A stretch of 57,260 nt of DNA from an uncultured Bacteroidales bacterium (GCA_947167015.1 CAMVGM010000010.1:1-57260), one strand, 5' to 3'; shown: positions 40,881 to 49,757, numbered from the stretch's first letter. Notes: generated from the letters alone by a model not told the origin. A program made the numbers and translations.

Positions 40881-41879
40881 TCAGAATCGAAGCAGGGTGG
40901 CGCCCCAGCTCAGTCCCACGCCGAATCCGGCGAGCAGGACCTGCTGCCCCGGGGTGATGATTCCCTTGTCCATACAGTCTTTAAGTCCGATGAGCACGGT
41001 GGAGGAAACGGTGTTCCCCACCTGTTCGAGATCCAGGTAGAATTTCTCCTTCGGGATCGCGCAGACTTTGCGGATCGTATTGAGCATGAACTTGTTGGCC
41101 TGGTGGAAGATGTAGTAATCCACCCGGTCTCCGGCCGTGTCGTTCCGGCTCAGTACCGTGTCGAGCAGGGCCGGGACGACGTCCAGCGTGAAATTGAAGA
41201 TCTTCCCGCCGTTCATATAGAGGAAATCCTCGCGGTTGACGTGGCCGTCCTCGTCGACGCTCTCCCGGCCGCTTGCCGCAGGCTGCCGGGCGCCGCCGGT
41301 CTTCACGATCAGGTCCTGCGCCCCGCTGCCGTCCGTGCCCAGGGCGAACTCGCCGATCTCGGCAAAGCCATCTTTCGACACCAGGCACGCGGCGGCGCCG
41401 TCGCCGAAGATGGCGCGGTTGCCTTTGTCCGAAGGGTGGATGTACTTGTTGTACGTCTCGGCCGTGAGGAGCAGGACGTTGGAGGCGATCCCGCCGGCGA
41501 TCAGCCCCTTGGCGAGCGCCAGTCCGTAGATGCAGCCCGAGCAGCCCAGGTCGTAGTCCAGAGCCCCCGCCGAAGTGGGGATGCCCAGCCGGTCCTGCAG
41601 GACGCAGGCGGTCGTGGGCAGGAAATAGTCGGGGCTCTGCGTGCAGAGCAGGATGAAATCGATCTCGGAAGGATCGATGCCGTATTCTTCGAACAGGCGC
41701 CGTGCGGCCTTCTCTGCCAGGTCGCCGGCCGTCTCGTCCGGCCCGGCGAGGTGGCGCTGGCTGACGCCGACCTTGGCGCCCACCTTGTCCACGCTCCATT
41801 CGGGGAATTCGCGGACGAGGTCCTCGTTGGTGACGACCCGCTCGGGGAGGTAATAGGAAATTGCCTTGATGAAAGCCAT
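40881..41879 (-). CDS. 3-oxoacyl-ACP synthase III-like enzyme
   Basis: 332 residues from the ATG at 41879 (MAFIKAISYYLPERVVTNEDL); the longer frame is antisense to the SDR gene. The KAS III triad is complete: C113 in DYDLGCSGCIYG, H259 in FHQANKF, N289 in GNTVSST. KAS III condenses an acyl-CoA with malonyl-ACP to start a chain. Here it is inside the capsule array, followed upstream by an SDR reductase and a dedicated ACP, and not near fab genes. It may make a short acyl group for sugar modification. Confidence 0.93.
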   Translation of the reverse strand: MAFIKAISYYLPERVVTNEDLVREFPEWSVDKVGAKVGVSQRHLAGPDETAGDLAEKAARRLFEEYGIDPSEIDFILLCTQSPDYFLPTTACVLQDRLGIPTSAGALDYDLGCSGCIYGLALAKGLIAGGIASNVLLLTAETYNKYIHPSDKGNRAIFGDGAAACLVSKDGFAEIGEFALGTDGSGAQDLIVKTGGARQPAASGRESVDEDGHVNREDFLYMNGGKIFNFTLDVVPALLDTVLSRNDTAGDRVDYYIFHQANKFMLNTIRKVCAIPKEKFYLDLEQVGNTVSSTVLIGLKDCMDKGIITPGQQVLLAGFGVGLSWGATLLRF

Positions 41880-41884
41880 AAGCG

Positions 41885-42643
41885 TCAGACCAGGATGCCC
41901 TCGCCGCCGCCCGAGAGGTCGATGCTGCTCCCGGTCATCCAGGCGGAGGCGTCGGAGAGCAGATAGACGATCAGGTTGGCTACGTCGGCGGGGGTGCCGA
42001 AACGTTTCAGGGGATATTTCAACTGTGCTTCGCGGAGTTCCGTTTCGTCGAGGCCCTGCCCGAGGATCAGGTCCGTCCAGACCATGCCCGGGCGGATGCA
42101 GTTGACGCGGATCCCCCGGCCGGCGAGTTCGAGCCCGAGGCACTTCGCGTATGCGGCCAGGGCGCCTTTGGAGGCGCTGTAGATGGCGTTGCCGGGACTG
42201 GGGTATTCCATCGCCCTTGAGGCCAGGAAAACGACGGATGCGGCGGATTTCAGACGCTTCTGCTTCAGCAGGGCGGTCTGCAGGAGGACCTGCGCGGTGA
42301 AGTTGAGGTCCATCACCTGCCGGATATGCTCCTCGGTGATCAGTTTGCAGGGCATCCGGGTGCTGACCCCCGCGCAATGGACGATGCCGTCCAGTGCGGG
42401 GAGTCGGCCGACCAGTGCCTCGCGCTCGTCGGAGCGGGTCAGGTCGGCACAGATGAACTGGTGGCCCTCGCCGGGCAAGGCGCCGAGGGTCTGGCGGAGC
42501 GCCTCCTCCCGGCGTGCCGTGACGATCACGACCGCGCCTCTCTCCGCGCAGGAAACCGCCGCCTGACGGCCGATGCCGGAAGAGGCGCCCGTCACGAGGA
42601 CGGTCTTTCCGCACAGGGAAAAAGGATCGCCGCTAGCCTGCAT
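41885..42643 (-). CDS. SDR-family oxidoreductase (FabG-like)
   Basis: 252 residues with the classical SDR set: TGASSGIG at 18-25, catalytic S142, Y155 and K159 (YSASK), and a C-terminal GSSIDLSGG. Similar to 3-oxoacyl-ACP reductases. The start overlaps the ACP stop by 11 bases and it ends 5 bases before KAS III, so a ketoreduction on the carrier-bound product of that enzyme is plausible. A sugar-nucleotide substrate is the alternative. Confidence 0.92.
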   Translation of the reverse strand: MQASGDPFSLCGKTVLVTGASSGIGRQAAVSCAERGAVVIVTARREEALRQTLGALPGEGHQFICADLTRSDEREALVGRLPALDGIVHCAGVSTRMPCKLITEEHIRQVMDLNFTAQVLLQTALLKQKRLKSAASVVFLASRAMEYPSPGNAIYSASKGALAAYAKCLGLELAGRGIRVNCIRPGMVWTDLILGQGLDETELREAQLKYPLKRFGTPADVANLIVYLLSDASAWMTGSSIDLSGGGEGILV

Positions 42644-42863
42644 TCTCCACGAAGTTATAGAGATCCTCGATGGTCTCGCAAGCGCGGATCTCCTTGACGG
42701 TGATCGACTTGCCGTATTCCGTCTTCACGAACGCAATCACGGACAGGTTGCTCAGCGAACTCCATTCGTCCAGTTCCTGGAAATAGGTCCCGGCATTGAT
42801 TTCCGCGGGATCGGTCTCGTCCAGCAGGTCAGCGAATGCGGTGATGAATTCTTCAAGTGTCAT
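42633..42863 (-). CDS. Second acyl carrier protein
   Basis: 76 residues with carrier-protein layout. The usual DSL at the phosphopantetheine site reads SSL (EWSSLSNLSVIAF, S36), so the acidic residue before the Ser is lost but the Ser is kept. It heads the ACP-SDR-KAS III set. It differs clearly in sequence from the other carrier at 16061-16303, which suggests that each serves its own enzymes. Confidence 0.88.
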   Translation of the reverse strand: MTLEEFITAFADLLDETDPAEINAGTYFQELDEWSSLSNLSVIAFVKTEYGKSITVKEIRACETIEDLYNFVENAG

Positions 42864-42875
42864 ATCGGTTCAGTA

Positions 42876-44669
42876 TTAATACTTCCATAGAATATCTTCG
42901 TCCACCACGGTGGCGGGATTGCCGGAGACCATCGCGTGGGCGGGTACGTTGGTGGTCACGAAGGCGTGCGCGCCGACGATCGCCCCTTCGCCGATCTTGA
43001 CCCCGGGCATGATCGTGCAGCCCTCGCAGAGCCAGACCTTGTCCCCGATGACGACGGGACGGGTGTCTTTGAAGCCGGCCCGGTTCAGGTAGTGGCCGCC
43101 GTGGTTGTCGCGGATCGTCACGCCCCGGCCGATCTGGACGTCCTTCCCGATCTCGATGGAATCACCGCAGATAACGGTGAATCCGGTGTTGGCGGCGATG
43201 CCTCCTTTCAGTACCAGCCTGGCACCCCGGAAGACCTCGATGTCCGCACCGTAGAAGACCATGACCGACCCTTCCGTGGCAAGGGTCGCATTGTCCTCGA
43301 CCAGCAGACGGGACTCCAGTTTGGATCCCTTGATCCGCCGGGTTCCGAACCAGAAAGTATCGTGGATGTCCAAGGTCGCGGATTTGGCTATGTCCACGGC
43401 GGCGTGCCGGCCGGCCAGCAGGTAGTCGCCCCGGAATATGTCCCGGAGTCTGGCGTGCCTGAGGGTCTTGAGCGTGGATGTGGACGGCCGGAGCAAAGTG
43501 TCGGCCATCCGGAAGCATCGCTTGAGAAACATCTTCAGTCGGTATTTGGCACCCGAAGGGGGCGTGTTGATGTATTTGTCGGCCAGTTGCGTGAAACTCA
43601 TCGCATCCAGGTCCCGGAAGAACTGGTCCCGGTCGACCCGGGGCGGGTCGAGCGGACGGGTCAGGGCCGGGTTGCCGGCGAGGATGGAGTCAAATGCCAC
43701 CGGGAAGCAGTGGAGCCGCGCCTTGAAACGTTCGAAAAAGCGGACACCCTTCTGCGAATTGAGCAGGACCAGGGAAGTGCCGAGGTTCTTCTCCATCGAC
43801 CTGTCCACGTTCTCGATACCCCAGAAATCCGCCAGGGTGATGTCCGAAATCCGCGGGAATCCCTTGAACTTGCAGTCGTAGCAGGACGGGCGGCAATAGA
43901 CGTTGGTCCGCAGGTAGCCTTTCGTGAAATTGCTCTGGTCCTGAGTTTCGTAGATGTGCCGCCCGTCCGCGAGGATCACCTTCTGCGTGAGGGCGCGCCA
44001 GCCGTACTCCTTGGATTTGGCCTTGGCATACACGACGGGGGAGCCATAGCGTTCTTCGAAGGATTTCAAGTACTTCTGCCAGACCTTCGGGGAATTGATA
44101 CCGCGGCAGATGAAGTCGGCGATGATCAGGTTTTCGTAGTCTTTGCCCAGGAAGGCGCGCAGGGCCGCCATCTGGCACGGCGTCCCGCAGACCAGCACCT
44201 GTTCGCCCGCCTTGACGAGTTCGCCCACGCGGGAGTAGAACCCTTCCAGCTTGCTCTGCAGGTACTTGGAACTCCGGAGCCGGGGCAGGTCGCCCTTGTC
44301 GGAGGAGATGTAATGGCTGACGGAGAAATCCTCGTTGAAGACCGCCCCGCCGACATATCCGCCCGAGCGGTACAGGATCTCGGCCATAGCCGAGAAGGCA
44401 CCGCCGGAGGTGCTGTCGAAGATGACTTCCAGGTTCCGGTGCTCCGCCGCATGGCAGACTGGCTCGGTCAGGTCGTTCTTCTTGAGTTCCTTGGCATTGA
44501 GAACCGGGCAGACCTTCTCGCAGCGTCCGCACTCGATGCACTTGCCGGGATCGACCTCGGGATACCAGAACCCTTCCGGGTCGGTCCGGAAGGTGATGGC
44601 GTCCTTGGGACAGATGTCCCCGCAGGCGTTGCAGCCGCAACAGTCGGCCTTATTTAGGATCTGAATCAC
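42876..44669 (-). CDS. Fusion: ferredoxin/FrhB-type oxidoreductase plus hexapeptide acetyltransferase
   Basis: 597 residues with GTG start at 44669, 5 bases after the glf stop. Residues 8-60 hold two 4Fe-4S motifs (CCGCNACGDICPKD and CIECGRCEKVCPV). Residues about 65-390 match the FrhB_FdhB N and C domains found in capsule loci (DSTSGGAFSAMAEIL, VCGTPCQMAALRAFLG, NVYCRPSCYDCKFKG, DITLADFWGI). From about 450 to the end there are hexapeptide repeats (SIEIGKDVQIGRGVTI, PVVIGDKVWLCEGCTIMPG, VSGNPATVV). The two parts are usually separate genes; no frameshift is seen at the join. Reaction of the redox part in capsule synthesis is unknown. Confidence 0.9.
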   Translation of the reverse strand: MIQILNKADCCGCNACGDICPKDAITFRTDPEGFWYPEVDPGKCIECGRCEKVCPVLNAKELKKNDLTEPVCHAAEHRNLEVIFDSTSGGAFSAMAEILYRSGGYVGGAVFNEDFSVSHYISSDKGDLPRLRSSKYLQSKLEGFYSRVGELVKAGEQVLVCGTPCQMAALRAFLGKDYENLIIADFICRGINSPKVWQKYLKSFEERYGSPVVYAKAKSKEYGWRALTQKVILADGRHIYETQDQSNFTKGYLRTNVYCRPSCYDCKFKGFPRISDITLADFWGIENVDRSMEKNLGTSLVLLNSQKGVRFFERFKARLHCFPVAFDSILAGNPALTRPLDPPRVDRDQFFRDLDAMSFTQLADKYINTPPSGAKYRLKMFLKRCFRMADTLLRPSTSTLKTLRHARLRDIFRGDYLLAGRHAAVDIAKSATLDIHDTFWFGTRRIKGSKLESRLLVEDNATLATEGSVMVFYGADIEVFRGARLVLKGGIAANTGFTVICGDSIEIGKDVQIGRGVTIRDNHGGHYLNRAGFKDTRPVVIGDKVWLCEGCTIMPGVKIGEGAIVGAHAFVTTNVPAHAMVSGNPATVVDEDILWKY

Positions 44670-44674
44670 AAACG

Positions 44675-45817
44675 CTATTTGAATAACGAGAGGACCTTTT
44701 CTACTATCGGCGCCATATCATAGTACTTATACTCCGCCAGCCGGCCTCCAAAGACGACGCTTTCTTCGGCGTCAGCCAGGGCTTTATACTTCAGATATAG
44801 CGCATTGTTCTTGGCGTCATTGACCGGATAGAACGGTTCCATCCCCTCCTGCCACTCCGTAGAGTACTCCCGGGAAATAACGGTATGCGGGTTGTCGTAG
44901 ACCGCCTGCCCGAAAGACTCGAAATGTTTGTGCTCGATGACGCGGGTATATGGAGTTTCCCGGTCTGTGTAGTTGATTACGGCGTTGCCTTGATAGTTGG
45001 GGCACGGGAGGATCTCGTTCTCGAAACGAACGGTCCGGTAGTCGAGTTTGCCGAAGCGGTAGCCAAAGAATTCGTCAATCTTGCCTGTGAAAACAATCTT
45101 GTCCGCCACGCTCTCCCAATACGACCGGTCGGCGAAGAAGTCGGTGTCCGTACGGGTCTCAATTCCTTCTAACAGTCCATCGATCAGCTTATTGTAGCCG
45201 CCTTCCGGGATGCCTTGGTACTTGTCGTTGAAGTAGTTGTTGTCGTAAACCAGGCGGACCGGCAGACGGCGGATGATGAAGGCGGGCAGTTCGGTGCAGG
45301 CGCGCCCCCACTGCTTCTCCGTATAGCCTTTGACGAGCTTCTCGTAAATGTCCCGGCCGACCAGCAGCAGGGCCTGCTCCTCCAGGTTGCGGGGTTCGGA
45401 GGCGCCGTCCGCTTCCAGGGCCGCCTTCGCCTCGGTGCGCTGCTCTTCGATCTTGGCCAGTGCCTGTTCCGGCGTGACCACACCCCACATCTGGTGGAAG
45501 GTGTTCATGTTGAACGGCAGGTTGTAGAGTTCGCCGCGGAAGTTGGCAACGGGAGAGTTGGTGTAGCGGTTGAAGGGTACGATGCCGTTCACGAAGTCCC
45601 AGACCTCCTTGTTGGAGGTATGGAAGATGTGAGCCCCGTATTTGTGGACGTGGATGCCCTCGATATCCTCGCAGTAGACGTTGCCGCCCAGGTGCGGCCG
45701 TTTGTCGATTACCAAGCACCGCTTGCCCGCTTTGTGGGCCAGGTGGGCAAAGGTGGCGCCGTAGAGACCGGAACCAACGATCAGATAATGGTTCTTTTCT
45801 GGAAGAGTTGAAATCAC
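44675..45817 (-). CDS. glf: UDP-galactopyranose mutase
   Basis: 380 residues, GTG start at 45817 in a GTGA overlap with the upstream GT2. FAD-binding VGSGLYGATFAHLA, KRCLVIDKRPHLGGN, HKYGAHIFHTSN and the mutase blocks FNRYTNSPVANF, GYTEKQWG and RFGKLDYRTVRFE leave little doubt. It converts UDP-Galp to UDP-Galf in the cytosol, so galactofuranose is a likely component of the polysaccharide. Confidence 0.97.
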   Translation of the reverse strand: MISTLPEKNHYLIVGSGLYGATFAHLAHKAGKRCLVIDKRPHLGGNVYCEDIEGIHVHKYGAHIFHTSNKEVWDFVNGIVPFNRYTNSPVANFRGELYNLPFNMNTFHQMWGVVTPEQALAKIEEQRTEAKAALEADGASEPRNLEEQALLLVGRDIYEKLVKGYTEKQWGRACTELPAFIIRRLPVRLVYDNNYFNDKYQGIPEGGYNKLIDGLLEGIETRTDTDFFADRSYWESVADKIVFTGKIDEFFGYRFGKLDYRTVRFENEILPCPNYQGNAVINYTDRETPYTRVIEHKHFESFGQAVYDNPHTVISREYSTEWQEGMEPFYPVNDAKNNALYLKYKALADAEESVVFGGRLAEYKYYDMAPIVEKVLSLFK

Positions 45818-46722
45818 CGGAGAAATAATTGGTTAATACAATCTTTAACATAACGCCAGATGAACTCGGGAAATGTCTGTAAGATTGTAAACAATTGTTT
45901 TGATGAGAAAGGGAGCAGATTCATTAACCTGTCGCAGCAATAGCGGCGGCAGCGTTGATCTGCAATCTTGAGAATGTGGGCATTTCCTTGCACTATGTTA
46001 AGATAGTCCTTGTACCATTTGTAGAAAGAAAGATTCGCCTCTCTCTTCAGTTTGGAATAAGTTGGGTTATTGTAGTTGCTGGAAATGTTCAACTCGGAGT
46101 TCCGAAAGTGAAACAGTACTTTGGCGGTGTGTGCAACTCCACTTTCGCTGCACAATAGTGCTGTTGCGTCGTCACTGAACCAAGCTAAAGGAAAATACTT
46201 GAACCCACCAAGTTTTTTAAGAATGTCCGTTCTGAAAACGTATTGCCCTATGCTATGAAAGTGAGAGTAGTCAAACAGGCTGGATATAAATGAATCTTGC
46301 TCTTCATACACATCAAATGGTAGCTCCGTTTCCGTTACTACCCCTTCTTGATCAATTTTGTCTATTCGGCATCGAAATAGATTTGCCTCTGGATACTCAC
46401 TAATGACTTTATCCATTTCCTCTAAAAAGAATGGGCTGTACAAGTCATCGTCTCCTGCTATGATGACGAATGGCGAATGGCATTCTTCAAGAAGGAGATT
46501 CCAATGGCGGACCAAGTTTTCCGCCCCGATATTGATGCCGTTCTTCCTATAACGAAAGCGTTGATCACAGAGGAAAGGCTGTACGATTTCTTCCAAAGGA
46601 TATGGAGAACAATCGTCCGAAATGATTACGGAAAAATCCTTAAACGATTGCGCCTGAAGAGAGAGGAGCGCTTCTTTTAAAAAGGCACTCTTGTAAGCAG
46701 GTAATAGGAAAGTATACTTCAT
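45814..46722 (-). CDS. Glycosyltransferase family 2 (AT-rich gene)
   Basis: 302 residues. GT-A marks: YTFLLPAYKSAFLKEALL, VIISDDCSPYPLEEIV, NIGAENLVRHWNLLLEE and IIAGDDDLYSPFF. The codon usage is visibly AT-richer than in most of the array, as in the next gene, which points to separate acquisition. Closest in pattern to 31981-32904. May be the galactofuranosyltransferase, as it is next to glf; this is a guess from position. Confidence 0.92.
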   Translation of the reverse strand: MKYTFLLPAYKSAFLKEALLSLQAQSFKDFSVIISDDCSPYPLEEIVQPFLCDQRFRYRKNGINIGAENLVRHWNLLLEECHSPFVIIAGDDDLYSPFFLEEMDKVISEYPEANLFRCRIDKIDQEGVVTETELPFDVYEEQDSFISSLFDYSHFHSIGQYVFRTDILKKLGGFKYFPLAWFSDDATALLCSESGVAHTAKVLFHFRNSELNISSNYNNPTYSKLKREANLSFYKWYKDYLNIVQGNAHILKIADQRCRRYCCDRLMNLLPFSSKQLFTILQTFPEFIWRYVKDCINQLFLR

Positions 46723-46731
46723 CGATCCGGT

Positions 46732-47766
46732 TCAAGACGCCTTGGCGCTGAAAAGACGAAAGAATCTATCGGCTATGAAGATCGGGCGATAGAGTCCTAA
46801 TCGAAGAAAGCACCAGTATAATTTGAACTTTCTGCCTGACGGAAAAGGCGAATCCTTGAAATACTTTTTTACAATCGGAGTAGTTATAAAAGCCTTGAGT
46901 TCTTTCGCTAAAGTGTTGATTTTCTTTTTGTTTTGTCCGTTGAGGAAGTAATAGTTCAGCCCCTCTTCAATCCCTTTTGTCGTTCTTTCCGGGAGTGCCT
47001 TCGCATAATAATGCCGATGCCCGGCGTCTTGATAAACAAAGCGCTCTTTATCTTCGAGAAGCGGTGCAAGGGCTTTTACGCTGTTGTCCGAAAACTTATT
47101 CATGATAGATTCGGGGTTGAAGCAATAGACGTATATTATTTCATTGTCAAAGCAGATGCTGGAACAATGGTCATAATACTGAAGACAGAACATCGCATCC
47201 TCAGAACGCCGCAAGTCATGGAAACAAAGATGATTGTCTATGATAATATCATTCCGGAAAATCTTGGCATAGATAGAGTCAACGACCAGATCCATGTCTA
47301 TATAATTCGATGAATAGGCCAAAGCGCTGTATTTCATGTCGACAATCTCCTCTGCCGTCAAAACTTTCTTTATGGGATGCAGTTGCTGTTTCGGGGAGGT
47401 ACATTGTCCAAAGAGAACGATATCGCAGTTTGTAGATTCAATGGAATTGACGGCATATCTGCAGGCACCTTCGAGAAGGATGTCATCAGAATCCACAAAC
47501 ATAAGATACTTCCCTTGACTTATCTCCATTCCTCTATTCCTGGTGGCCCCAATGCCGGAATGCTCTTTATTGAGGTATTTGATCCTGGGGTCTTTCTGGC
47601 AGAATTCCAGGATGATTTCTTCTATCCAGGGCTCTGTCGACCCGTCATTCACGATAATGAATTCCACCTCCGGATAGTCCTGATGATGTAGACTGTCCAG
47701 GCTCTTTGTCAACAATTCCTGAGGCGTATTGTATACGGGAACAATAATAGAAAGAATGGTGCTCAT
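46732..47766 (-). CDS. Glycosyltransferase family 2 (first gene of the capsule array, AT-rich)
   Basis: 344 residues from the ATG at 47766 (MSTILSIIVPVYNTPQELL). GT-A marks: IIVNDGSTEPWIEEII, SGIGATRNRGMEISQG, MFVDSDDILLEGA and RRSEDAMFCLQYY. No promoter matching TAnnTTTG is seen in the 90 bases before it; the OmpA terminator-like hairpin occupies that gap. Transcription of the array may start inside or upstream of that region. Confidence 0.92.
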   Translation of the reverse strand: MSTILSIIVPVYNTPQELLTKSLDSLHHQDYPEVEFIIVNDGSTEPWIEEIILEFCQKDPRIKYLNKEHSGIGATRNRGMEISQGKYLMFVDSDDILLEGACRYAVNSIESTNCDIVLFGQCTSPKQQLHPIKKVLTAEEIVDMKYSALAYSSNYIDMDLVVDSIYAKIFRNDIIIDNHLCFHDLRRSEDAMFCLQYYDHCSSICFDNEIIYVYCFNPESIMNKFSDNSVKALAPLLEDKERFVYQDAGHRHYYAKALPERTTKGIEEGLNYYFLNGQNKKKINTLAKELKAFITTPIVKKYFKDSPFPSGRKFKLYWCFLRLGLYRPIFIADRFFRLFSAKAS

Positions 47767-47790
47767 TGCGGTGAATACGGTTTTAATACA

Positions 47791-47837
47791 CAAAGCCCCC
47801 AGCGCGTTCCCTTGCGGGAGAAGCACCAAGGGCTTTG
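47791..47837 (-). terminator. Hairpin after ompA (terminator or attenuator before the capsule array)
   Basis: On the reverse strand CAAAGCCCTTGGTGC (47837-47823) pairs over 15 positions, including four G-T, with GCGCTGGGGGCTTTG (47805-47791); the loop holds a smaller CCC/GGG hairpin. No T run follows, so it may be leaky and allow read-through into the capsule genes. Confidence 0.5.
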
Positions 47838-47856
47838 GGTATTAGGAAGTTAAGAC

Positions 47857-48891
47857 CTACTCGTGATTGGTGAAGGTAATCTCGATACGGCGGTTCTGAT
47901 GACGGCCGATCCAGGTCTTGTTGTCAGCAACAGGCTCGTTGAAGCTGTGGCCCTCGTAGCTGAGGCGGTTGGCGGCGATACCCTTCTTGACGAGGTAGTC
48001 GACGATGGCCTTCGCACGGTTCTCGGAGAGCGTCTGGTTGTAGGCCTCGGTACCGATGTTGTCGGTGTGGCCGTCGACCTTGGCGGTGACCTTCGGGTAC
48101 TTGTTCAGCCAAGCGACCACCTGGTCCAGACCGAACTTAGCTTCCTCGGTAATCTCGTAGGAGTCGAACTCGAAGAGGGTGACGTTGCGCAGGAACTCGT
48201 TGATCTCCTGAGCCTTGCCGAAGGTGTCGGGCACGGTCTCGCGGATGATGACGGTATCGTGGACAGCGTACGGCTTGTCGATGTACTTGATGGTCTCACG
48301 ATCCACATAGACGGTCTTCGGCTTGAGCTTGCCGCCGAGGTTGAAAGCGAGGCCGAGGGTGGCGCTGAGGTTGGAGCCGGGCCATACACGGCCGGTCTTC
48401 TCTCCTGCTCTTTCCATGGCCGCATTCGGGAACATGGCATAGCGGAAATCGGGAACGATCCGGACCACCTTGCCGAGATAGATCGGGAACATGATACCAA
48501 GGCCGCCGGCGGCAGTGCCTTTGTCAATCCTCATATAACCGGCATGCACGTAGGGAATGACGTTCTTGTGCGCACGGACGAGAATGTCGCCGTGGATGTA
48601 CATGAGTTTCTTCTTGGCGAAGTCGACGTACTGGTTGCTCGTCGTCAGGCCTTGCCAGCCCACGCGGAAACCGGCAATGTCATTGAACCACTTGCCGATA
48701 TAGACATCAGCAGCATAACCTGCGCCGACGTGGGAACCCGGACGGCTTTCGAACCTCTCGCCGTCCCAGCTGATGTTGACACCGCCGCCGATGCCGGCGA
48801 ACCAGTTGTACTGGACATACTCGGTCTCCTGGGCGAAAGCCGTCAGGCCGGCTGCCAGGGCGAGCATCGTGATAACGAATCTTTTTTTCAT
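47857..48891 (-). CDS. OmpA-family outer-membrane protein
   Basis: 344 residues: signal peptide MKKRFVITMLALAAGLTAFAQ, an N-terminal eight-strand-type barrel (about 25-200; GYAADVYIGKWF, FRVGWQGL), a short linker, and a C-terminal OmpA peptidoglycan-binding domain (VTLFEFDSYEIT, VDGHTDNIGTEAYNQTLSENRAK split at 255-285, NRRIEITF). D and R of the HTD...NRR set that grips meso-diaminopimelate are present. Probably ties the outer membrane to the wall. It follows 48920-49603 by 28 bases and is likely in the same transcript. Confidence 0.93.
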   Translation of the reverse strand: MKKRFVITMLALAAGLTAFAQETEYVQYNWFAGIGGGVNISWDGERFESRPGSHVGAGYAADVYIGKWFNDIAGFRVGWQGLTTSNQYVDFAKKKLMYIHGDILVRAHKNVIPYVHAGYMRIDKGTAAGGLGIMFPIYLGKVVRIVPDFRYAMFPNAAMERAGEKTGRVWPGSNLSATLGLAFNLGGKLKPKTVYVDRETIKYIDKPYAVHDTVIIRETVPDTFGKAQEINEFLRNVTLFEFDSYEITEEAKFGLDQVVAWLNKYPKVTAKVDGHTDNIGTEAYNQTLSENRAKAIVDYLVKKGIAANRLSYEGHSFNEPVADNKTWIGRHQNRRIEITFTNHE

Positions 48892-48919
48892 ATTATATAA
48901 AGCTTTTAGATTTCGACGA

Positions 48920-49603
48920 TTAGAAATGATAGATCATGCCGAGCGAGACCTTTGCGACAAGGTCGAACGGGAAGCCCGCGTAACCACCATAATCTCCCTG
49001 GTCACGAGTACTCGGACGGATGCCGTTGTGCCAGTCGCCATATGCTTCGACGCCGAGGTCGGCGAAGAAGCCAAGGCCGGCGGGGAGGTCAACTTCGGCG
49101 ATGAAACCGCCGCGCATGCCGAACACGAAGTTGGGGTCGTGCGGGTTCTGCCACGGGTGATGGGGATCGGTGAAGCCGAAGGTCTTCGCTCCGCCGATAC
49201 CGGCGTAGAACTTCGGAGCGACAGGAGAGAAATGACCCGTCACACCGTTCAGGTTCATGATGACGTCGGCAAACCCGAAGATACTCTTGTAGGTGAAGGG
49301 CCAAATGGGCTTGCTGCCAGTCTGGTAGATGTTGGAACTGCCGGCATGATTGGAATATCCGCCGGCAATGCGGACACCGAAGGAACCGGTGAAGTCGTAG
49401 CCGATGGCTGCTTGTCCCTGGAACTTGAGCAGGTCTTTGAACGTGCCGGTGTCGGTGTAACCGAAGACATTGTCGCTGACCGTGGCCGACAGACCGCCCT
49501 GGACGGCGATGTTCCAACGGCCGGAGTAGTCGAAAGGTCCCTGGGCAAAAAGGGAGGGGGCTCCCACGAGGAGAGTCGCCAAAATTACTGCAATTTTGCG
49601 CAT
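48920..49603 (-). CDS. Outer-membrane beta-barrel protein
   Basis: 227 residues from the ATG at 49603 (MRKIAVILATLLVGAPSLFAQ), giving a clean signal peptide; the longer frame adds 23 residues with no role. The mature part alternates as barrel strands (WNIAVQGGLSATV, FGVRIAGGYSNHAG, GLGFFADLGVEAYG) and ends SLGMIYHF with a C-terminal Phe. Similar in style to the barrel part of the OmpA protein downstream. Function not known. Confidence 0.8.
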   Translation of the reverse strand: MRKIAVILATLLVGAPSLFAQGPFDYSGRWNIAVQGGLSATVSDNVFGYTDTGTFKDLLKFQGQAAIGYDFTGSFGVRIAGGYSNHAGSSNIYQTGSKPIWPFTYKSIFGFADVIMNLNGVTGHFSPVAPKFYAGIGGAKTFGFTDPHHPWQNPHDPNFVFGMRGGFIAEVDLPAGLGFFADLGVEAYGDWHNGIRPSTRDQGDYGGYAGFPFDLVAKVSLGMIYHF

Positions 49604-49703
49604 ATTATGAATAGATTTATTAGTTCGGAAAAACGGCTTCGCCGCCGGGCCTGTCAAGCAAACTCGGGACAAAAACTATGAAATGGAGACACCATTCCGA
49701 TGG

Positions 49704-49711
49704 CAAAGATA
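49704..49711 (-). promoter_or_regulatory. -7 promoter element of the barrel-ompA operon
   Basis: Reverse-strand TATCTTTG fits TAnnTTTG; a TTG at 49731-49733 lies 19 bases upstream. The leader to the ATG at 49603 would be about 96 bases, long for this window. Confidence 0.6.
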
Positions 49712-49757
49712 ATGCAATCTGCCTTAAAAACAAGGGTACCGGGCGATTTTTTGGAAT

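Noticed and set aside
42936..44657. Open frame of 573 codons opposite the FrhB fusion
   Set aside because: Antisense shadow of a gene with clear 4Fe-4S and hexapeptide motifs.
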